A stretch of 64,000 bases of DNA, from assembly GCF_003014475.1 (NCBI RefSeq), contig NZ_PYGJ01000003.1, positions 248,001 through 312,000 on the forward strand, given 5' to 3'. Of the stretch, positions 43,240-53,990 are shown in pieces (within the stretch, counting starts at the first letter, position 1; each line of letters starts with the position of its first letter). Source of the stretch: Shimia abyssi. GTDB lineage: Bacteria > Pseudomonadota > Alphaproteobacteria > Rhodobacterales > Rhodobacteraceae. The notes beneath the pieces were generated by a model. That model was not told where the DNA came from. It was given only the letters and a program-made list of their open reading frames with translations, and did not search any database. The position numbers were made by a program, and so were the translations under genes.

Positions 43240-44535
43240 TTAGCGGCTCTCGATGTCGACATAGCCGCGCTCGTTTTCACCGAGATACAGCTGGCGCGGG
43301 CGACCGATTTTATGCGCCGGATCTGACAGTTGTTCTTTCCACTGCGAAATCCAACCAACGGTGCGCGACAGCGCAAAGATTGGGGTGAACATCGAGGTTG
43401 GGAAACCCATCGCTTCGAGAATGATGCCGGAATAGAAATCCACGTTCGGGAATAGTTTTTTATCCGCGAAATAGGGATCTGCCAGCGCGGCTTCTTCCAG
43501 GGCCTTGGCGGTGGCAAGCACAGGGTTGTCTTCGATACCTAGCAGGTCCAGCACTTCGTCTGCGGACTGTTTCATCACCTTTGCACGCGGATCGAAGTTT
43601 TTGTAAACGCGGTGCCCAAAGCCCATCAGGCGGAAAGGATCGTTCTTGTCCTTGGCGCGTGCTATATATTCAGGGATGCGATCGGGGGTGCCGATCTCCT
43701 TGAGCATTTCGAGGCAGGCCTGGTTTGCGCCACCGTGGGCAGGGCCCCAAAGGCAAGCAATGCCAGCAGCAATACACGCAAACGGGTTTGCGCCAGAAGA
43801 CGAGGCAAGACGGACAGTCGACGTAGACGCGTTCTGTTCGTGGTCGGCATGTAGCGTAAAGATACGGTCCATGGCGCGGCTGAGGATCGGGTTAACCTCA
43901 TATTCCTCGCAAGGCACGGCAAAGCACATACGCAGGAAGTTGGACGCATAATCCAGATCATTGCGTGGGTACACAAATGGCTGACCAATTGTGTATTTGT
44001 AGGCCATTGCAGCAATCGTTGGCATTTTTGCAATCAAGCGGTGCGAAGCCACTTCGCGCTGGCGCGGATCGGTGATGTCGGTGGAGTCGTGATAAAACGC
44101 TGACATCGCGCCAACAACACCAGTCATGATCGCCATCGGGTGCGCATCGCGACGGAAACCGCGGAAAAAGTTCATCATCTGTTCATGCACCATAGTGTGG
44201 CGCGTGATGGTGGTTTCAAACTCTTCCAGTTCGGCGGCGGTGGGCAGATAACCGTAGAGCAGCAGGAAACAAACCTCAAGATAGTGAGATTTGCCGGCCA
44301 GTTCATCGATTGGATAACCGCGGTGCAGAAGGATACCTTCTTCGCCATCGATATAAGTGATTGTCGATTCACACGACGCCGTCGAGGTGAAACCTGGGTC
44401 ATAGGTGAACACACCTGCTTGACCATAGAGCTTGCGAATATCCAACACATCGGGACCGGCTGTGGGCGAGTGGATCGGCAATTCGTATGACGTGTCGTCA
44501 ATCGTCAAAGTCGCGGATTTTGGTGTGTCAACCAT
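43240..44535 (-). CDS. gltA: Citrate synthase, type II
   Basis: GltA condenses oxaloacetate and acetyl-CoA at the entry of the TCA cycle. The 431-residue protein has the type II N-terminal beta extension ([31 protein letters not shown]) and the active-site histidines in [16 protein letters not shown] and [14 protein letters not shown], plus [15 protein letters not shown]. The catalytic Asp is near [12 protein letters not shown]. The ATG at 44535 follows AAGGGAAA and gives the usual start. Upstream in-frame ATG codons are unlikely. Confidence 0.97.
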   Translation of the reverse strand: MVDTPKSATLTIDDTSYELPIHSPTAGPDVLDIRKLYGQAGVFTYDPGFTSTASCESTITYIDGEEGILLHRGYPIDELAGKSHYLEVCFLLLYGYLPTAAELEEFETTITRHTMVHEQMMNFFRGFRRDAHPMAIMTGVVGAMSAFYHDSTDITDPRQREVASHRLIAKMPTIAAMAYKYTIGQPFVYPRNDLDYASNFLRMCFAVPCEEYEVNPILSRAMDRIFTLHADHEQNASTSTVRLASSSGANPFACIAAGIACLWGPAHGGANQACLEMLKEIGTPDRIPEYIARAKDKNDPFRLMGFGHRVYKNFDPRAKVMKQSADEVLDLLGIEDNPVLATAKALEEAALADPYFADKKLFPNVDFYSGIILEAMGFPTSMFTPIFALSRTVGWISQWKEQLSDPAHKIGRPRQLYLGENERGYVDIESR

Positions 44536-44617
44536 AGGGTTTCCCTTCATCTTCGGCCCGTGTTCCGCGCGTCGCACGGCCCAGTCGGGCGGTATTATTG
44601 GTCGAAGCGCAAACCGG

Positions 44618-46042
44618 TCAGCCGGTTGGCGTCTCTGTTTCGTACCTGACTGCGTCTTCGAGCCGCGCGATGGTTTCGTCGCGTCCCAAAACGAGCATCA
44701 TGTCAAACACGCTGGGCGTCACTGCACGCCCGGCGAGAGCTGCCCTAAGGGGGCCGGCCATCTTGCCGAATTTGATATCCTTTGCCTCGGCAAAGCTGCT
44801 CGTGACGGCCTCCAGCCCGTCTCGCGACCAGCTAGCATTTTGCAGCTGCGGCGTCAATTCTTTCAGTATACCACGGGATACTGAATCAAGGTTTTTTGAT
44901 GCTTTTTGATCATAGTCCAGTGGGCGATCAACCATCACAAATTGTGCTTTTTCAAGTAGTTCCGGGAAAGTCTTGGCCCGTTCCTTGAGGCAATACATCG
45001 CATCCCGTAGTAATACGGTCTTTGCCTCATTTAAGGTCGGCAGGTCCTTGGCCACTCTGAATTCCACCAATTCTTGCAGCAATGCGGCATCGTCCGAGGC
45101 GGCGATATGCTGGCCGCTCAGGTTCTCAAGTTTTTTTGTGTCAAATCGGGCTGGGCTTTTGCCGATGCCATCAAAGTCGAACCAGTCTTTTGCCTGATCA
45201 TCGGTAAAGAACTCGTTATCACCGTGGCTCCAGCCCAATCGTGCAAGATAGTTGCGCATACCGGCGGCGGGGTACCCCATGCCCTGATATTCTTGCGCGC
45301 CCAACGCGCCGTGACGTTTGGAGAGCTTTTTGCCATCGGGACCGTGGATCAGCGGAATATGCGCCCAGACCGGGACGTCCCAGCCCATGGCCTCGTAGAT
45401 TGTCATCTGGCGCGCGGCATTGTTCAGGTGATCGTCGCCCCGGATGACGTGGGTTACGCCCATATCATGGTCATCAACAACAACTGCCAACATGTAAACC
45501 GGTGTACCGTCCGAGCGTAACAGGACCATGTCATCAAGCTGATCATTTCGGATGGTGACATCGCCCTGCACCTGATCGCGGATCACTGTTGCGCCTTCCT
45601 GTGGTGCCTTAATGCGAATGACAAAGGGTGCGTCCGGGTGCGTGGCAGGATCTGCGTCGCGCCATGGGCTGCGATATAGCGTCGACTTTCCGGCGGCGCG
45701 GGCCTCTTCGCGGAACGCGGCGATTTCGTCCTGTGTTGCAAAACACTTATATGCCTTACCTTCGGTCAGCAGTTGGTGCGCCACCTCTGCGTGCCGTTCA
45801 GCGCCGTCAAACTGGCTGATTACGTCACCGTCGTGATCAAGACCCAGCCACGCCATTCCCTGAAGGATTGCCGCTGTTGCTTCGGGTGTTGACCGTTCGC
45901 GGTCAGTGTCCTCGATCCGAAGCAGAAATTTGCCATCGCGTCCACGCGCATAGAGCCAATTGAACAGCGCCGTACGCGCGCCGCCAATGTGCAGAAATCC
46001 AGTAGGAGAAGGGGCAAAGCGGGTGACGACCTGGCCTGTCAT
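44618..46042 (-). CDS. gltX: Glutamyl-tRNA synthetase
   Basis: GltX charges tRNA-Glu. The 474-residue class I synthetase has the HIGH-type motif [24 protein letters not shown] and the KMSKS-type loop [15 protein letters not shown]. The C-terminal anticodon-binding helices include [24 protein letters not shown] and [29 protein letters not shown]. It is a single gene reading toward gltA, with the divergent comEC gene starting 64 bases upstream. Confidence 0.97.
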   Translation of the reverse strand: MTGQVVTRFAPSPTGFLHIGGARTALFNWLYARGRDGKFLLRIEDTDRERSTPEATAAILQGMAWLGLDHDGDVISQFDGAERHAEVAHQLLTEGKAYKCFATQDEIAAFREEARAAGKSTLYRSPWRDADPATHPDAPFVIRIKAPQEGATVIRDQVQGDVTIRNDQLDDMVLLRSDGTPVYMLAVVVDDHDMGVTHVIRGDDHLNNAARQMTIYEAMGWDVPVWAHIPLIHGPDGKKLSKRHGALGAQEYQGMGYPAAGMRNYLARLGWSHGDNEFFTDDQAKDWFDFDGIGKSPARFDTKKLENLSGQHIAASDDAALLQELVEFRVAKDLPTLNEAKTVLLRDAMYCLKERAKTFPELLEKAQFVMVDRPLDYDQKASKNLDSVSRGILKELTPQLQNASWSRDGLEAVTSSFAEAKDIKFGKMAGPLRAALAGRAVTPSVFDMMLVLGRDETIARLEDAVRYETETPTG

Positions 46043-46105
46043 AAGAGGTTTAACCTTTCAGTAACCTTGGGTGTTTAGCGTTGGCGTCTGTCTATCGACC
46101 CGTCA

Positions 46106-48159
46106 GTGAGAGGACAAGGCTTGCGCGCCGTCAATGCACTTGGCTTGGCCCTGTTGGGCCAGCGGGGATACTTGTTTCCTTGGGTGCCAGTTTGGCTGGC
46201 GATTGGTATTGGTGTGTTTTTCAGCCAGCCCCGAGAGCCGGATGTGCTGGTGTTGCTGGCCGCTGGTGGGGTGGGCGCGTTTGTCTTTGTTGGTGCGGCC
46301 TTCCTTGGTGCGATTGGCCGAATTGTTGCGTTTGCGCTCGCGATGTCTGCGTTTGGGTTTTGCCTTGCTGGGGCGCGCTCACACATGGTTGACGCGCCTG
46401 TCCTCGGATTTCGCTATTATGGCCCGGTCGAGGGCAGGGTGGTCGGGCTGGATCGATCTGCTTCGGACGCCATGCGCGTGACTTTGGCCGATGTGCGCCT
46501 GTTTGATGTGGCTTCGGACCAAACTCCGGCACGTGTGCGAATTTCGCTGCATGGCGCTGAAACCTTGGCAGAACCGGCGCCCGGAATGTGGGTTGGTATG
46601 ACTGCGCATCTGTCGCCACCTTCGGGACCGGTTGAGCCAGGTGGCTTTGATTTTCAGCGCCACGCGTGGTTCCAGCGGTTAGGTGCCGTCGGGTATTCGC
46701 GGGTTCCGGTGGTTGAATTGGGGCCAAGGCATCGCGGTGCGCATGTGTTTGCATTGCGAATGCGCCTTTCCAAAGCGGTTCAAAACCGTTTGCCGGGTGC
46801 CGTGGGCGGTTTTGCGGCGGCGGTGACGACAGGGGATCGTTCGGGCATGCCTGTGGGCACCATCGAGGATTTGCGTATTTCGAACCTTGCTCATTTGCTC
46901 GCGATTTCCGGCCTGCACATGGGGCTTTTGGCCGGGTTTGTATTTGCGGCGGTGCGGGTTGGATTGGCGATGATTCCCGCCGTAGCGCTCAGAGTGAACT
47001 CCAAGAAGGTCGCGGCTGTCGTCGCGCTGGTGGCATCGGCGGGCTATCTGATGTTGTCGGGAGGGAGTGTTTCGACACAGCGGGCGTTTCTGATGACGTC
47101 GGTGATGTTGACTGCGGTCCTGATGGATCGGCGCGCGCTTAGCTTGCGAGCTGTTGCGGTGGCGGCTGTGTTGGTGCTTGTGTTGCGGCCCGAAGCCCTG
47201 TTGGGGCCGGGATTTCAGATGTCGTTTGCGGCGACAACAGCGTTGATTGTCGTTTTTGGCTGGTTGCGCGAAAGGGAAGTGTCATTCGGCCCAAAATGGC
47301 TCCAACCGGTGATCGCAGTTGTTATTTCCTCTTTTGTCGCCGGAATGGCCACCGCGCCCTTTGCAGCGGTGCATTTTAACCAAATTGCGCATTTCGGTCT
47401 GCCGGCAAATCTATTGTCGGTTCCGATTATGGGCACGGTGGTGGTGCCCGCGGCCGTTTTGGCGGCGTTGCTTTCGCCGTTTGGATTGGAACAGGTTGGG
47501 TTGGTTCCCATGTCCTGGGGGCTGGAATGGATCCTGCGCGTGGCGGATTTTTTGCGTCACTTGATGGCGCGCGAGGCATGGTTCCCAGCCCAGACCGTTG
47601 GGTTCTGCCACTCTTGGCACTCGGTGGAGTGACGATGGCTTTGTGGCAGGGGCGGTTCAGATGGTCCGGCCTTTTGGTGCTGCTGCTGGCGTTTGGGCTT
47701 TGGAGCGAAACCGAGCGCCCGAATGTTCTGATCGCTGAAAATGGCGGGTTGGTTGGTGTTTTGACCAAGGACGGGCGCGCCATGTCAAAGGCCAAGGGGC
47801 AAGGATTTGTGGCGCGGAACTGGCTGGAGAATGATGGCAGCCCTCTGGATCAGTCGGCGGCAGCCAGCCTTTGGCAAGATGATATGCCGTCGGTGCAGGA
47901 AAACGCGCTCGGCGATGGCGGTCGTATTATTCATGTTCACGGAAAAAAGGGGCTGGCGGCATTTCAGAGCTGTGATCCAAGCGATGTTGTCGTCTTTTCA
48001 ACAGCTTACTTGAAGGACGCGGCATGCGATGTGTTTGATCCGCCCCGGCTAAAGACACTCGGGGCTGTTGCCATTCGGCTGGAAGAAGGCATTCCGCAAG
48101 TGATCACCGCGCGGCAGGTGAGTGGTCAAAGACTGTGGAACACCGGACGTGAGCGATAG
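46106..48159 (+). pseudogene. comEC: comEC (DNA uptake channel) interrupted by a frameshift
   Basis: ComEC/Rec2 proteins carry DNA across the inner membrane. The first frame (46106-47632) holds the DUF4131-like start, many membrane helices and the competence signature NLAHLLAISGLHMGLLAG. It then runs out of frame after residue 490. The second frame (from about 47575 to 48159) continues VPSPDRWVLPLLALGG and the C-terminal domain to the end. A one-base deletion in GAGG at 47573-47577, where GAGGGC would keep the frame, explains both. Together the protein would be about 684 residues, normal for this family. Real pseudogene or sequencing error cannot be separated here. Confidence 0.85.
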
Positions 48160-48196
48160 CGCAAAATTTTTGTGCAGTTGTGTGCCAGTGCGAGGA

Positions 48197-48904
48197 TCAG
48201 TAGCTACGGATCAAGCCAACCAGCTTGCCTTGAACTTTGACCTTATCCTCTGGAAAAACGCGGGTTTCATAGGCCGGGTTTGCTGCCTCAAGCGCAATGG
48301 ACGTGCCGTTGTGGTGAAACCGTTTAAGCGTGGCCTCCTGATCCTCGACAAGTGCAACGACGATGTCACCATTATCTGCCGTGACTGATTCACGAATAAT
48401 GACCACATCACCGTCATTGATCCCGGCTTCGATCATCGAATCGCCTTTGACTTCAAGTGCATAGTGAGATCCACCAGCCGAAAGCATCTGGCCGGGAACG
48501 GCCACATGATGGTCAACATGGCTGATCGCCTCAATCGGGACACCGGCCGCAATTTTACCCATGACAGGCAGCTCGCGCGCATAAAGCTTCACTTCTTCCG
48601 GCGTTACGTTGGCTGCTTGCGCGGGCGACGGGTGCGGGCCGTCAATGACCTTGGGCGTAAAGCCCGGCGCAGTTGGTGCACCACCCATGCTTTCAGGGAG
48701 CTTCACGATTTCAATGGCGCGCGCCCGATGGGCGAGGCGCCGGATAAACCCGCGCTCTTCCAAGGCCGTGATCAGCCGGTGAATGCCTGATTTGGACCGC
48801 AGGTCCAGCGCATCCTTCATTTCATCAAAACTGGGTGGCACGCCATCGCGCGTCATACGCTCGTGAATAAATTCCAGCAGGTCGAGTTGTTTTTTGGTCA
48901 GCAC
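48197..48904 (-). CDS. lexA: SOS repressor LexA
   Basis: LexA represses DNA-damage genes and cleaves itself when RecA filaments form. The 235-residue protein has the N-terminal winged helix ([31 protein letters not shown]), the self-cleavage site A120-G121 in KIAAGVP, and the Ser-Lys dyad S156 ([12 protein letters not shown]) and K194 (DQEATLKRF). It has the linker insertion common in alphaproteobacteria. A GTTC-N7-GTTC box lies 31-45 bases upstream of its start, so it controls itself, and the same box precedes uvrA here. Confidence 0.97.
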   Translation of the reverse strand: MLTKKQLDLLEFIHERMTRDGVPPSFDEMKDALDLRSKSGIHRLITALEERGFIRRLAHRARAIEIVKLPESMGGAPTAPGFTPKVIDGPHPSPAQAANVTPEEVKLYARELPVMGKIAAGVPIEAISHVDHHVAVPGQMLSAGGSHYALEVKGDSMIEAGINDGDVVIIRESVTADNGDIVVALVEDQEATLKRFHHNGTSIALEAANPAYETRVFPEDKVKVQGKLVGLIRSY

Positions 48905-48925
48905 GATCAGCCCTCCGCAGCAATT

Positions 48926-48949
48926 GTTCCTTTTGTTCTATTCATGTTC
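48926..48949 (-). promoter_or_regulatory. LexA-binding SOS box upstream of lexA, with an extra half-site
   Basis: GTTC at 48935-48938 and 48946-48949, seven bases apart, form the alphaproteobacterial LexA operator. A third GTTC at 48926-48929 is five bases before the first. It could be a chance half-site or an extended operator. Confidence 0.85.
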
Positions 48950-49039
48950 TGGTTTTGTGTCAATTATTTTGCGAACATAAGGGAAACACGTGCGGATTGT
49001 GTGTGCTTATGCGTGTTCGGTGAGCACTGAGTTCGCAGA

Positions 49040-50215
49040 TCAGATCGGCAAGTATTGTAGGTGTGACCCGGCGTTCTGTGCAGGGTCATTTGGCGGGCGA
49101 ATTGCGAGTGCGTTGGCTTGGGACAGGATAGAAAGTAGCGAGCTGTCCTGGTTTTCAAACACGGTCAAGGTGCCATTTTCCAGCCGCGCGCGCATATAGT
49201 GCTCGCGTGGGCCGTTTGGTGGGATAGGTGCGGCGAGCGGGGCCGATAAGCGCGGCGCAGTGGATTGTCCCAGCCCAAGCATGGCCCGGATCACGGGTTG
49301 TACAAAAATATGTCCACACACCATGGCCGACACCGGGTTGCCTGGAAGGCCTATCATCATGGCACCATTGGCCAATCGCCCCGCCATAAGAGGTTTGCCG
49401 GGGCGCATTGCAATTTTGTAAAAACTGCGCTCCATCCCCAAATCCTGGGCCACGTCACCGACAAGATCGTGATCCCCTACAGAAGCCCCGCCGATGGTGA
49501 TCATCAGATCCGCGTCATCAGCAAGCGAAAACGCCATTGCCAGCGAATCCTTGGTGTCGCGCGCAATCGGAAGCAGCCGAGCCTCTGCTCCGAGATCACG
49601 CAACATTGCCTGAAGGCCAAAACTGTTGGACGCGATGATCTGGTCGGGGCCGGGCACCTCGCCGGGCATGACAAGTTCGTCTCCCGTGGAAAGGATCGCA
49701 ACGCGCGGTTTGCGCATCACCGGAACCTCGGCAATATTCATGGCCGCCAAAAGGGCAATGTCGGACGGGCGCAGCACGCGTGGCGACTCTATGTGTTGCC
49801 CTCGTCGAAAATCGCCACCTGCGGGTCGGATATGGAACCCGTGATCAAGGTTTTCAGAGATGCTGATGGTGTCACCGATACGCTGCACATCCTCTTGGAT
49901 AATGACCCGTGAGGCCCCTGCGGGAACGGGTGCGCCGGTAAATATGCGCACGGCTTGGCCTTGTGTGACGTGCCCATCAAAGGAATGGCCTGCAGCGGCT
50001 TCTCCGATCACATCGAGTGTGGCACCTGGTACGGCGTCAGCTTCGCTTACGGCGTAACCATCCATAGCGGATGCAGAAAACGGTGGTTGATCACGGTTGG
50101 CGGAAACAGGCGCAGCAAGACTACGCCCATTTGCCTGCGACAGCGGGATGGTTTCGGCTGGCAGAGAATTGGCCAGCGAAAAGAGGTGATCGAGTGCGTC
50201 AGATACGGAAATCAT
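49040..50215 (-). CDS. moeA: Molybdopterin molybdenumtransferase MoeA
   Basis: MoeA inserts molybdate into molybdopterin-AMP to make the active molybdenum cofactor. The 391-residue protein has the family landmarks: an N-terminal dimerisation part ([31 protein letters not shown]), [27 protein letters not shown], and the MPT-binding domain ([15 protein letters not shown]...[13 protein letters not shown], and [11 protein letters not shown]...[11 protein letters not shown]). The start overlaps the moaC stop (ATGA). Confidence 0.97.
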   Translation of the reverse strand: MISVSDALDHLFSLANSLPAETIPLSQANGRSLAAPVSANRDQPPFSASAMDGYAVSEADAVPGATLDVIGEAAAGHSFDGHVTQGQAVRIFTGAPVPAGASRVIIQEDVQRIGDTISISENLDHGFHIRPAGGDFRRGQHIESPRVLRPSDIALLAAMNIAEVPVMRKPRVAILSTGDELVMPGEVPGPDQIIASNSFGLQAMLRDLGAEARLLPIARDTKDSLAMAFSLADDADLMITIGGASVGDHDLVGDVAQDLGMERSFYKIAMRPGKPLMAGRLANGAMMIGLPGNPVSAMVCGHIFVQPVIRAMLGLGQSTAPRLSAPLAAPIPPNGPREHYMRARLENGTLTVFENQDSSLLSILSQANALAIRPPNDPAQNAGSHLQYLPI

Positions 50216-50706
50216 GATGCCTCGTAGCGGCCTGATTTGCCGCCGTCTTTTAGAACCACGCGGATGCCGCCGATTTCCATGGCCTTGTCGACCGCCTTGG
50301 ACATGTCATAGACGGTGAGCGCGGCGATGTTGACGGCGGTGAGGGCCTCCATCTCGACGCCGGTCTGGCCGGTGGTTTTCACCGTGGCCTCGATACGCAC
50401 GCCGGGTAAGGAGACGTCTGGGGTCAGTTCAACGGCGACCTTAGTGATGGGCAGCGGATGGCAGAGTGGGATCAGAGTTGAACATTGCTTGGCGCCCATG
50501 ATCCCGGCAAGGCGTGCGACCCCCAGCACATCACCCTTTTTGGCGCGACCTTCTGCAATGATATCAAAGGTTTCTCGCGCCATCTTGATCCAGCCTTCGG
50601 CCACGGCCACGCGTGACGTTACCGCCTTGTCGGACACGTCAACCATATGAGCGTCGCCCTTTGCATCAAAATGGCTGAGATCGTCGGCGCTGGGTGTGTC
50701 GTTCAT
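50212..50706 (-). CDS. moaC: Cyclic pyranopterin monophosphate synthase MoaC
   Basis: MoaC forms cyclic pyranopterin monophosphate, the first stable intermediate in molybdenum cofactor synthesis, from the product of MoaA. The 164-residue protein has [29 protein letters not shown] at its start, the IPLCHPLPI core, and [27 protein letters not shown]. It is coupled to trpC upstream (TAATG) and to moeA downstream (ATGA), so it belongs to the trp-mo operon. MoaA is not in the window. Confidence 0.97.
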   Translation of the reverse strand: MNDTPSADDLSHFDAKGDAHMVDVSDKAVTSRVAVAEGWIKMARETFDIIAEGRAKKGDVLGVARLAGIMGAKQCSTLIPLCHPLPITKVAVELTPDVSLPGVRIEATVKTTGQTGVEMEALTAVNIAALTVYDMSKAVDKAMEIGGIRVVLKDGGKSGRYEAS

Positions 50707-51518
50707 TACATGGCCCCGGCGGTCAGAGGGTCAGTGAGCAGGTCGCGGGTCGCATCTTCAACGTTTTCCTGACGCATCAGGCTTTCTCCGATCAGGAAGA
50801 TGCGTGCGCCGTAGCGAGCCATGTCAGCAAGGTCAGCTGGTGTGTTGAGACCGCTCTCGGAAATGATCAACCGATCGGCGGGCACCTGCTTGGAAAGGGT
50901 TCTGGTGGTGTCCAGTGTGGTCTCAAAGGTTTTCAGATTGCGGTTATTGATGCCCATCAGCTCGGATTTGAGCAAGCTGGCGCGCTCCAGCTCTTCTGCA
51001 TTGTGTACCTCAAGCAAAACGTCCATGCCCCAATAAAATGCAGCATCTTCGAGTTCCTGCGCCTGCGCGTCGCTAACCGAGGCAAGGATGATCAGGATGC
51101 AATCTGCGCCCAAGGCGCGGGCTTCGGCGACCTGATAGGTGTCATACATGAAATCCTTGCGCAGCGCAGGCAGGTTTGTCGCTTCGCGTGCTTGGCTCAG
51201 AAAGGATTTGTCACCCTGAAAGCTGGGCGTGTCGGTTAGAACTGACAGGCAGGTCGCCCCGCCGTCTTCGTATGCTTTGGCCAATGCTGGTGGGTTAAAA
51301 TCGGCGCGGATCAGTCCCTTGGAAGGAGAGGCTTTTTTGACTTCGGCAATCAGCCCATAGCCCGAGCGTGACGCCATTCGCAGCGCATCGGCAAACCCAC
51401 GTGTCGGGCTGGCTTCGCGCGCTTCCGCCTCGATTGCTTCAAGCGGTTTGGCGGCCTTGTCGGCTGCTATTTCTTCAAGCTTGTAGGCTTTGATTTTATC
51501 CAGCACAGTTTGGGTCAT
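50706..51518 (-). CDS. trpC: Indole-3-glycerol phosphate synthase
   Basis: TrpC closes the indole ring in tryptophan synthesis. The 270-residue protein has the family motifs [14 protein letters not shown] (phosphate and substrate loop), [42 protein letters not shown] and the C-terminal [16 protein letters not shown] and [10 protein letters not shown]. No TrpF fusion is present. The ATG at 51518 overlaps the ung stop in ATGA, better than the in-frame TTG upstream. The stop shares one base with the moaC start. Confidence 0.97.
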   Translation of the reverse strand: MTQTVLDKIKAYKLEEIAADKAAKPLEAIEAEAREASPTRGFADALRMASRSGYGLIAEVKKASPSKGLIRADFNPPALAKAYEDGGATCLSVLTDTPSFQGDKSFLSQAREATNLPALRKDFMYDTYQVAEARALGADCILIILASVSDAQAQELEDAAFYWGMDVLLEVHNAEELERASLLKSELMGINNRNLKTFETTLDTTRTLSKQVPADRLIISESGLNTPADLADMARYGARIFLIGESLMRQENVEDATRDLLTDPLTAGAM

Positions 51519-52183
51519 GGTGTCGTCCAATTGATGGTTTGCTCGCCGCGATCAGCGAGCCATGTGTTGATACGCGAGAAGGGGCGAGAACCGAAAAAGC
51601 CACGCCGCGCCGAAAGGGGCGAAGGGTGGGCGGTTTCGATCATCAGATGGCCCGCATCCGCTTTGTCGCCAGTTTTAGGCGATGTAATGTGAGGTGCAAG
51701 GGCCTGAGCCTGTTTTCCCCACAATACAAAGGCTGTGGGACGGTTTGAAACTTCGGCAAGGATCTGGTGGGCGAGGGTTTGCCAACCCAAATGCTTGTGC
51801 CCGTTCGCTTCGCCTGCGGGCACAGACAGCACCGTATTGATGAGCAAGACGCCTTGTTTCGCCCAAAACCGCAGGTCGCCGTTAGGGGGTGTGCCGCCAA
51901 GATCCTCTTGTAGTTCCTTGTAGATATTGTTGAGCGAGCGCGGCAGCGGGGCCACGTCTGGTTCCACTGAAAAGGCCAGCCCATGCGCGTGTCCGGGGGT
52001 CGGGTAAGGGTCTTGTCCGAGAACGACGACACGGGTTTGGCTTGGCGATGTGAGCTCGAGGGCGGTGAAACGCTGGGAGGCGGGGGGCAGGAGGGTGCGT
52101 GCATCACCCGCGAGCGCGGCGTCGATGGCTTGTAACGTGTCGCGAAAGAAAGGCAGGTGGGACCAGTTGGCGGGTGGGGTCAT
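51515..52183 (-). CDS. ung: Uracil-DNA glycosylase
   Basis: Ung removes uracil from DNA as the first step of base excision repair. The 222-residue protein has the family A water-activating motif [21 protein letters not shown] with catalytic D58, and the minor-groove loop [21 protein letters not shown] with the catalytic His. Proline follows GQDPY where many bacteria have histidine, a known variation rather than a defect. The ATG at 52183 fits family length. It lies 57 bases after trpD and overlaps trpC by ATGA, so it is embedded in the trp operon. Confidence 0.95.
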   Translation of the reverse strand: MTPPANWSHLPFFRDTLQAIDAALAGDARTLLPPASQRFTALELTSPSQTRVVVLGQDPYPTPGHAHGLAFSVEPDVAPLPRSLNNIYKELQEDLGGTPPNGDLRFWAKQGVLLINTVLSVPAGEANGHKHLGWQTLAHQILAEVSNRPTAFVLWGKQAQALAPHITSPKTGDKADAGHLMIETAHPSPLSARRGFFGSRPFSRINTWLADRGEQTINWTTP

Positions 52184-52240
52184 AGAGTTACTCACACCGC
52201 CTGAGGCGGCAAGATCGCGCAATGCAGGTGAACGACCGGC

Positions 52241-53260
52241 TCAAGTTGCGGATGTCGCTTTGGCCAGTGCTTCAACCTTAGCACGCGCTGCACCGCTGTC
52301 GATGCTTTCACGTGCCTTTTCAACGCCTTCCTTGAGGTTGGCTACTGCATCCGCAACAACAAGTGCCGCCGCAGAATTGAGCAACACCGCATCACGATAT
52401 GCCGATTGTTCACCGCTCAGCAATGCGCGGAACGCGTTTGCGTTGTCTTCGGGGGTGCCGCCAATGATGTCTTCGAACGGATGCACAGGTAAGCCAGCGT
52501 CCTCGGGGTGTAGTTCAACGTCGCGAATGGTGCCGTCGATTTCCAATGCCGAGACCCAGCTGACACCAGTGATGGTCAGCTCATCCGTGCCATCCGAGCC
52601 ATGTACCAACCATGCGCGTTCTGAACCCAGCTGGCCGAGTGTTTCGGCCATCGGGCGGATAAGATTGCGCGTAAAGGCCCCGGTGAGTTGGCGCTTGACG
52701 CCTGCCGGGTTTGTAAGAGGCCCGAGGATGTTGAAAATTGTGCGGGTGCCAAGCTCAGTCCGTGTCGGCATCACATGCGCAATCGCCGGGTGGTGCATGG
52801 GCGCCATCATGAACGCAATGCCGCAGGTATCCAGCGCATTTTGCACGACGTCAGGGCCAACCATGACGTTGATTCCCATCTGCGATTGCACATCTGCCGT
52901 GCCCGACTTGGATGACAGGTTTCGGTTGCCGTGTTTGGCGACGGTCACACCTGCGCCAGCGGTCACAAAGGCCGTTGCCGTTGAGATATTGAGCGTGTGC
53001 TTGCCATCCCCACCTGTGCCGACAATGTCCATCGCACCTGCGGGCGCGGTGACGGCGTTGCATTTGGCGCGCATTACAGCGGCGGCGGCGGCGTATTCAT
53101 CAACCGTCTCGCCGCGCGTGCGCAAGGCCATAAGGAGGCCTCCGATCTGGCTTGGTGTGGCTTCACCTTCGAACAGGGTTTCAAAGGCCGTCTCGGCCTC
53201 GGCTCGGGTCAAAGGACGGTCAGCGGCGAGGCCGATCAGCGGTTTCAGGCGATCACTCAT
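52241..53260 (-). CDS. trpD: Anthranilate phosphoribosyltransferase
   Basis: TrpD joins anthranilate to PRPP. The 339-residue protein shows the PRPP and anthranilate sites [47 protein letters not shown], then [34 protein letters not shown] and [12 protein letters not shown]. Its start overlaps the trpG stop (ATGA). The ung gene follows after 57 bases, where a small CCGCC-TGA-GGCGG hairpin without T-run sits. Confidence 0.97.
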   Translation of the reverse strand: MSDRLKPLIGLAADRPLTRAEAETAFETLFEGEATPSQIGGLLMALRTRGETVDEYAAAAAVMRAKCNAVTAPAGAMDIVGTGGDGKHTLNISTATAFVTAGAGVTVAKHGNRNLSSKSGTADVQSQMGINVMVGPDVVQNALDTCGIAFMMAPMHHPAIAHVMPTRTELGTRTIFNILGPLTNPAGVKRQLTGAFTRNLIRPMAETLGQLGSERAWLVHGSDGTDELTITGVSWVSALEIDGTIRDVELHPEDAGLPVHPFEDIIGGTPEDNANAFRALLSGEQSAYRDAVLLNSAAALVVADAVANLKEGVEKARESIDSGAARAKVEALAKATSAT

Positions 53261-53844
53261 GCCGGAACGCCTTCTGTCATGGTGTCGAGGAAGTTCTGGA
53301 GCATCGCGTGACCATGCTCTGACTTGATCGATTCAGGGTGAAACTGAACCCCTTGGATCGGCAAGTCCCTGTGTTGCAGGCCCATAATGGTGCCATCCTC
53401 TAGTTCTGCCGTGATTTCAAGGCTTTCCGGAAGAGTCTCGCGTTCGACGATCAGCGAGTGATAACGGGTCGCCTCAAACGGGCTGGGCAGCCCTTTGAAC
53501 AGACCCTTGCCCGTGTGTTTCATGGTGCCCATCTTGCCATGTACGATCTCGTGGCAGCGGATTACATTGCCACCAAATACCTGCCCGATAGTCTGATGTC
53601 CTAGACACACGCCCATGAGAGGTGTGCGCGTTTCTGCGGCGGCCTCGGTCAGGGCGAGGCAAATACCGGCCTGATCAGGATCACAGGGACCGGGAGAGAG
53701 CAGAATGCCCGAAGGATTCATGCCCATGGCGTCCTGTACGGTCAGCGCATCGTTGCGCCAAACCTGCACATCAGCGCCGAGTTCGCCAAGATAGTGCACT
53801 AGGTTGTAGGTAAAACTGTCATAATTGTCGATAAGAAGCAGCAT
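53257..53844 (-). CDS. trpG: Anthranilate synthase glutamine amidotransferase subunit
   Basis: TrpG supplies ammonia to TrpE for anthranilate formation. The 195-residue class I amidotransferase has the catalytic triad: C80 in [15 protein letters not shown], and His and Glu in [13 protein letters not shown] near the end. The ATG at 53844 gives the typical [23 protein letters not shown] start; an upstream extension is not family-like. Overlap with trpD is ATGA. The trpE gene is 4 kb away on the same strand, beyond two plus-strand genes. Confidence 0.97.
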   Translation of the reverse strand: MLLLIDNYDSFTYNLVHYLGELGADVQVWRNDALTVQDAMGMNPSGILLSPGPCDPDQAGICLALTEAAAETRTPLMGVCLGHQTIGQVFGGNVIRCHEIVHGKMGTMKHTGKGLFKGLPSPFEATRYHSLIVERETLPESLEITAELEDGTIMGLQHRDLPIQGVQFHPESIKSEHGHAMLQNFLDTMTEGVPA

Positions 53845-53990
53845 TTTCTCGGTTCTTGTCCCAAAGATACGAAACAGGGTAGAGGCCGGGGCCTTGGTCG
53901 CGGTATACATGCTCAGGCTTGGCACAAAGGGTCAAGGGGGGCGCGGGCAGTATCGCCCCAATAAACGAGACAAAACAGAGGGCAGAGCAC

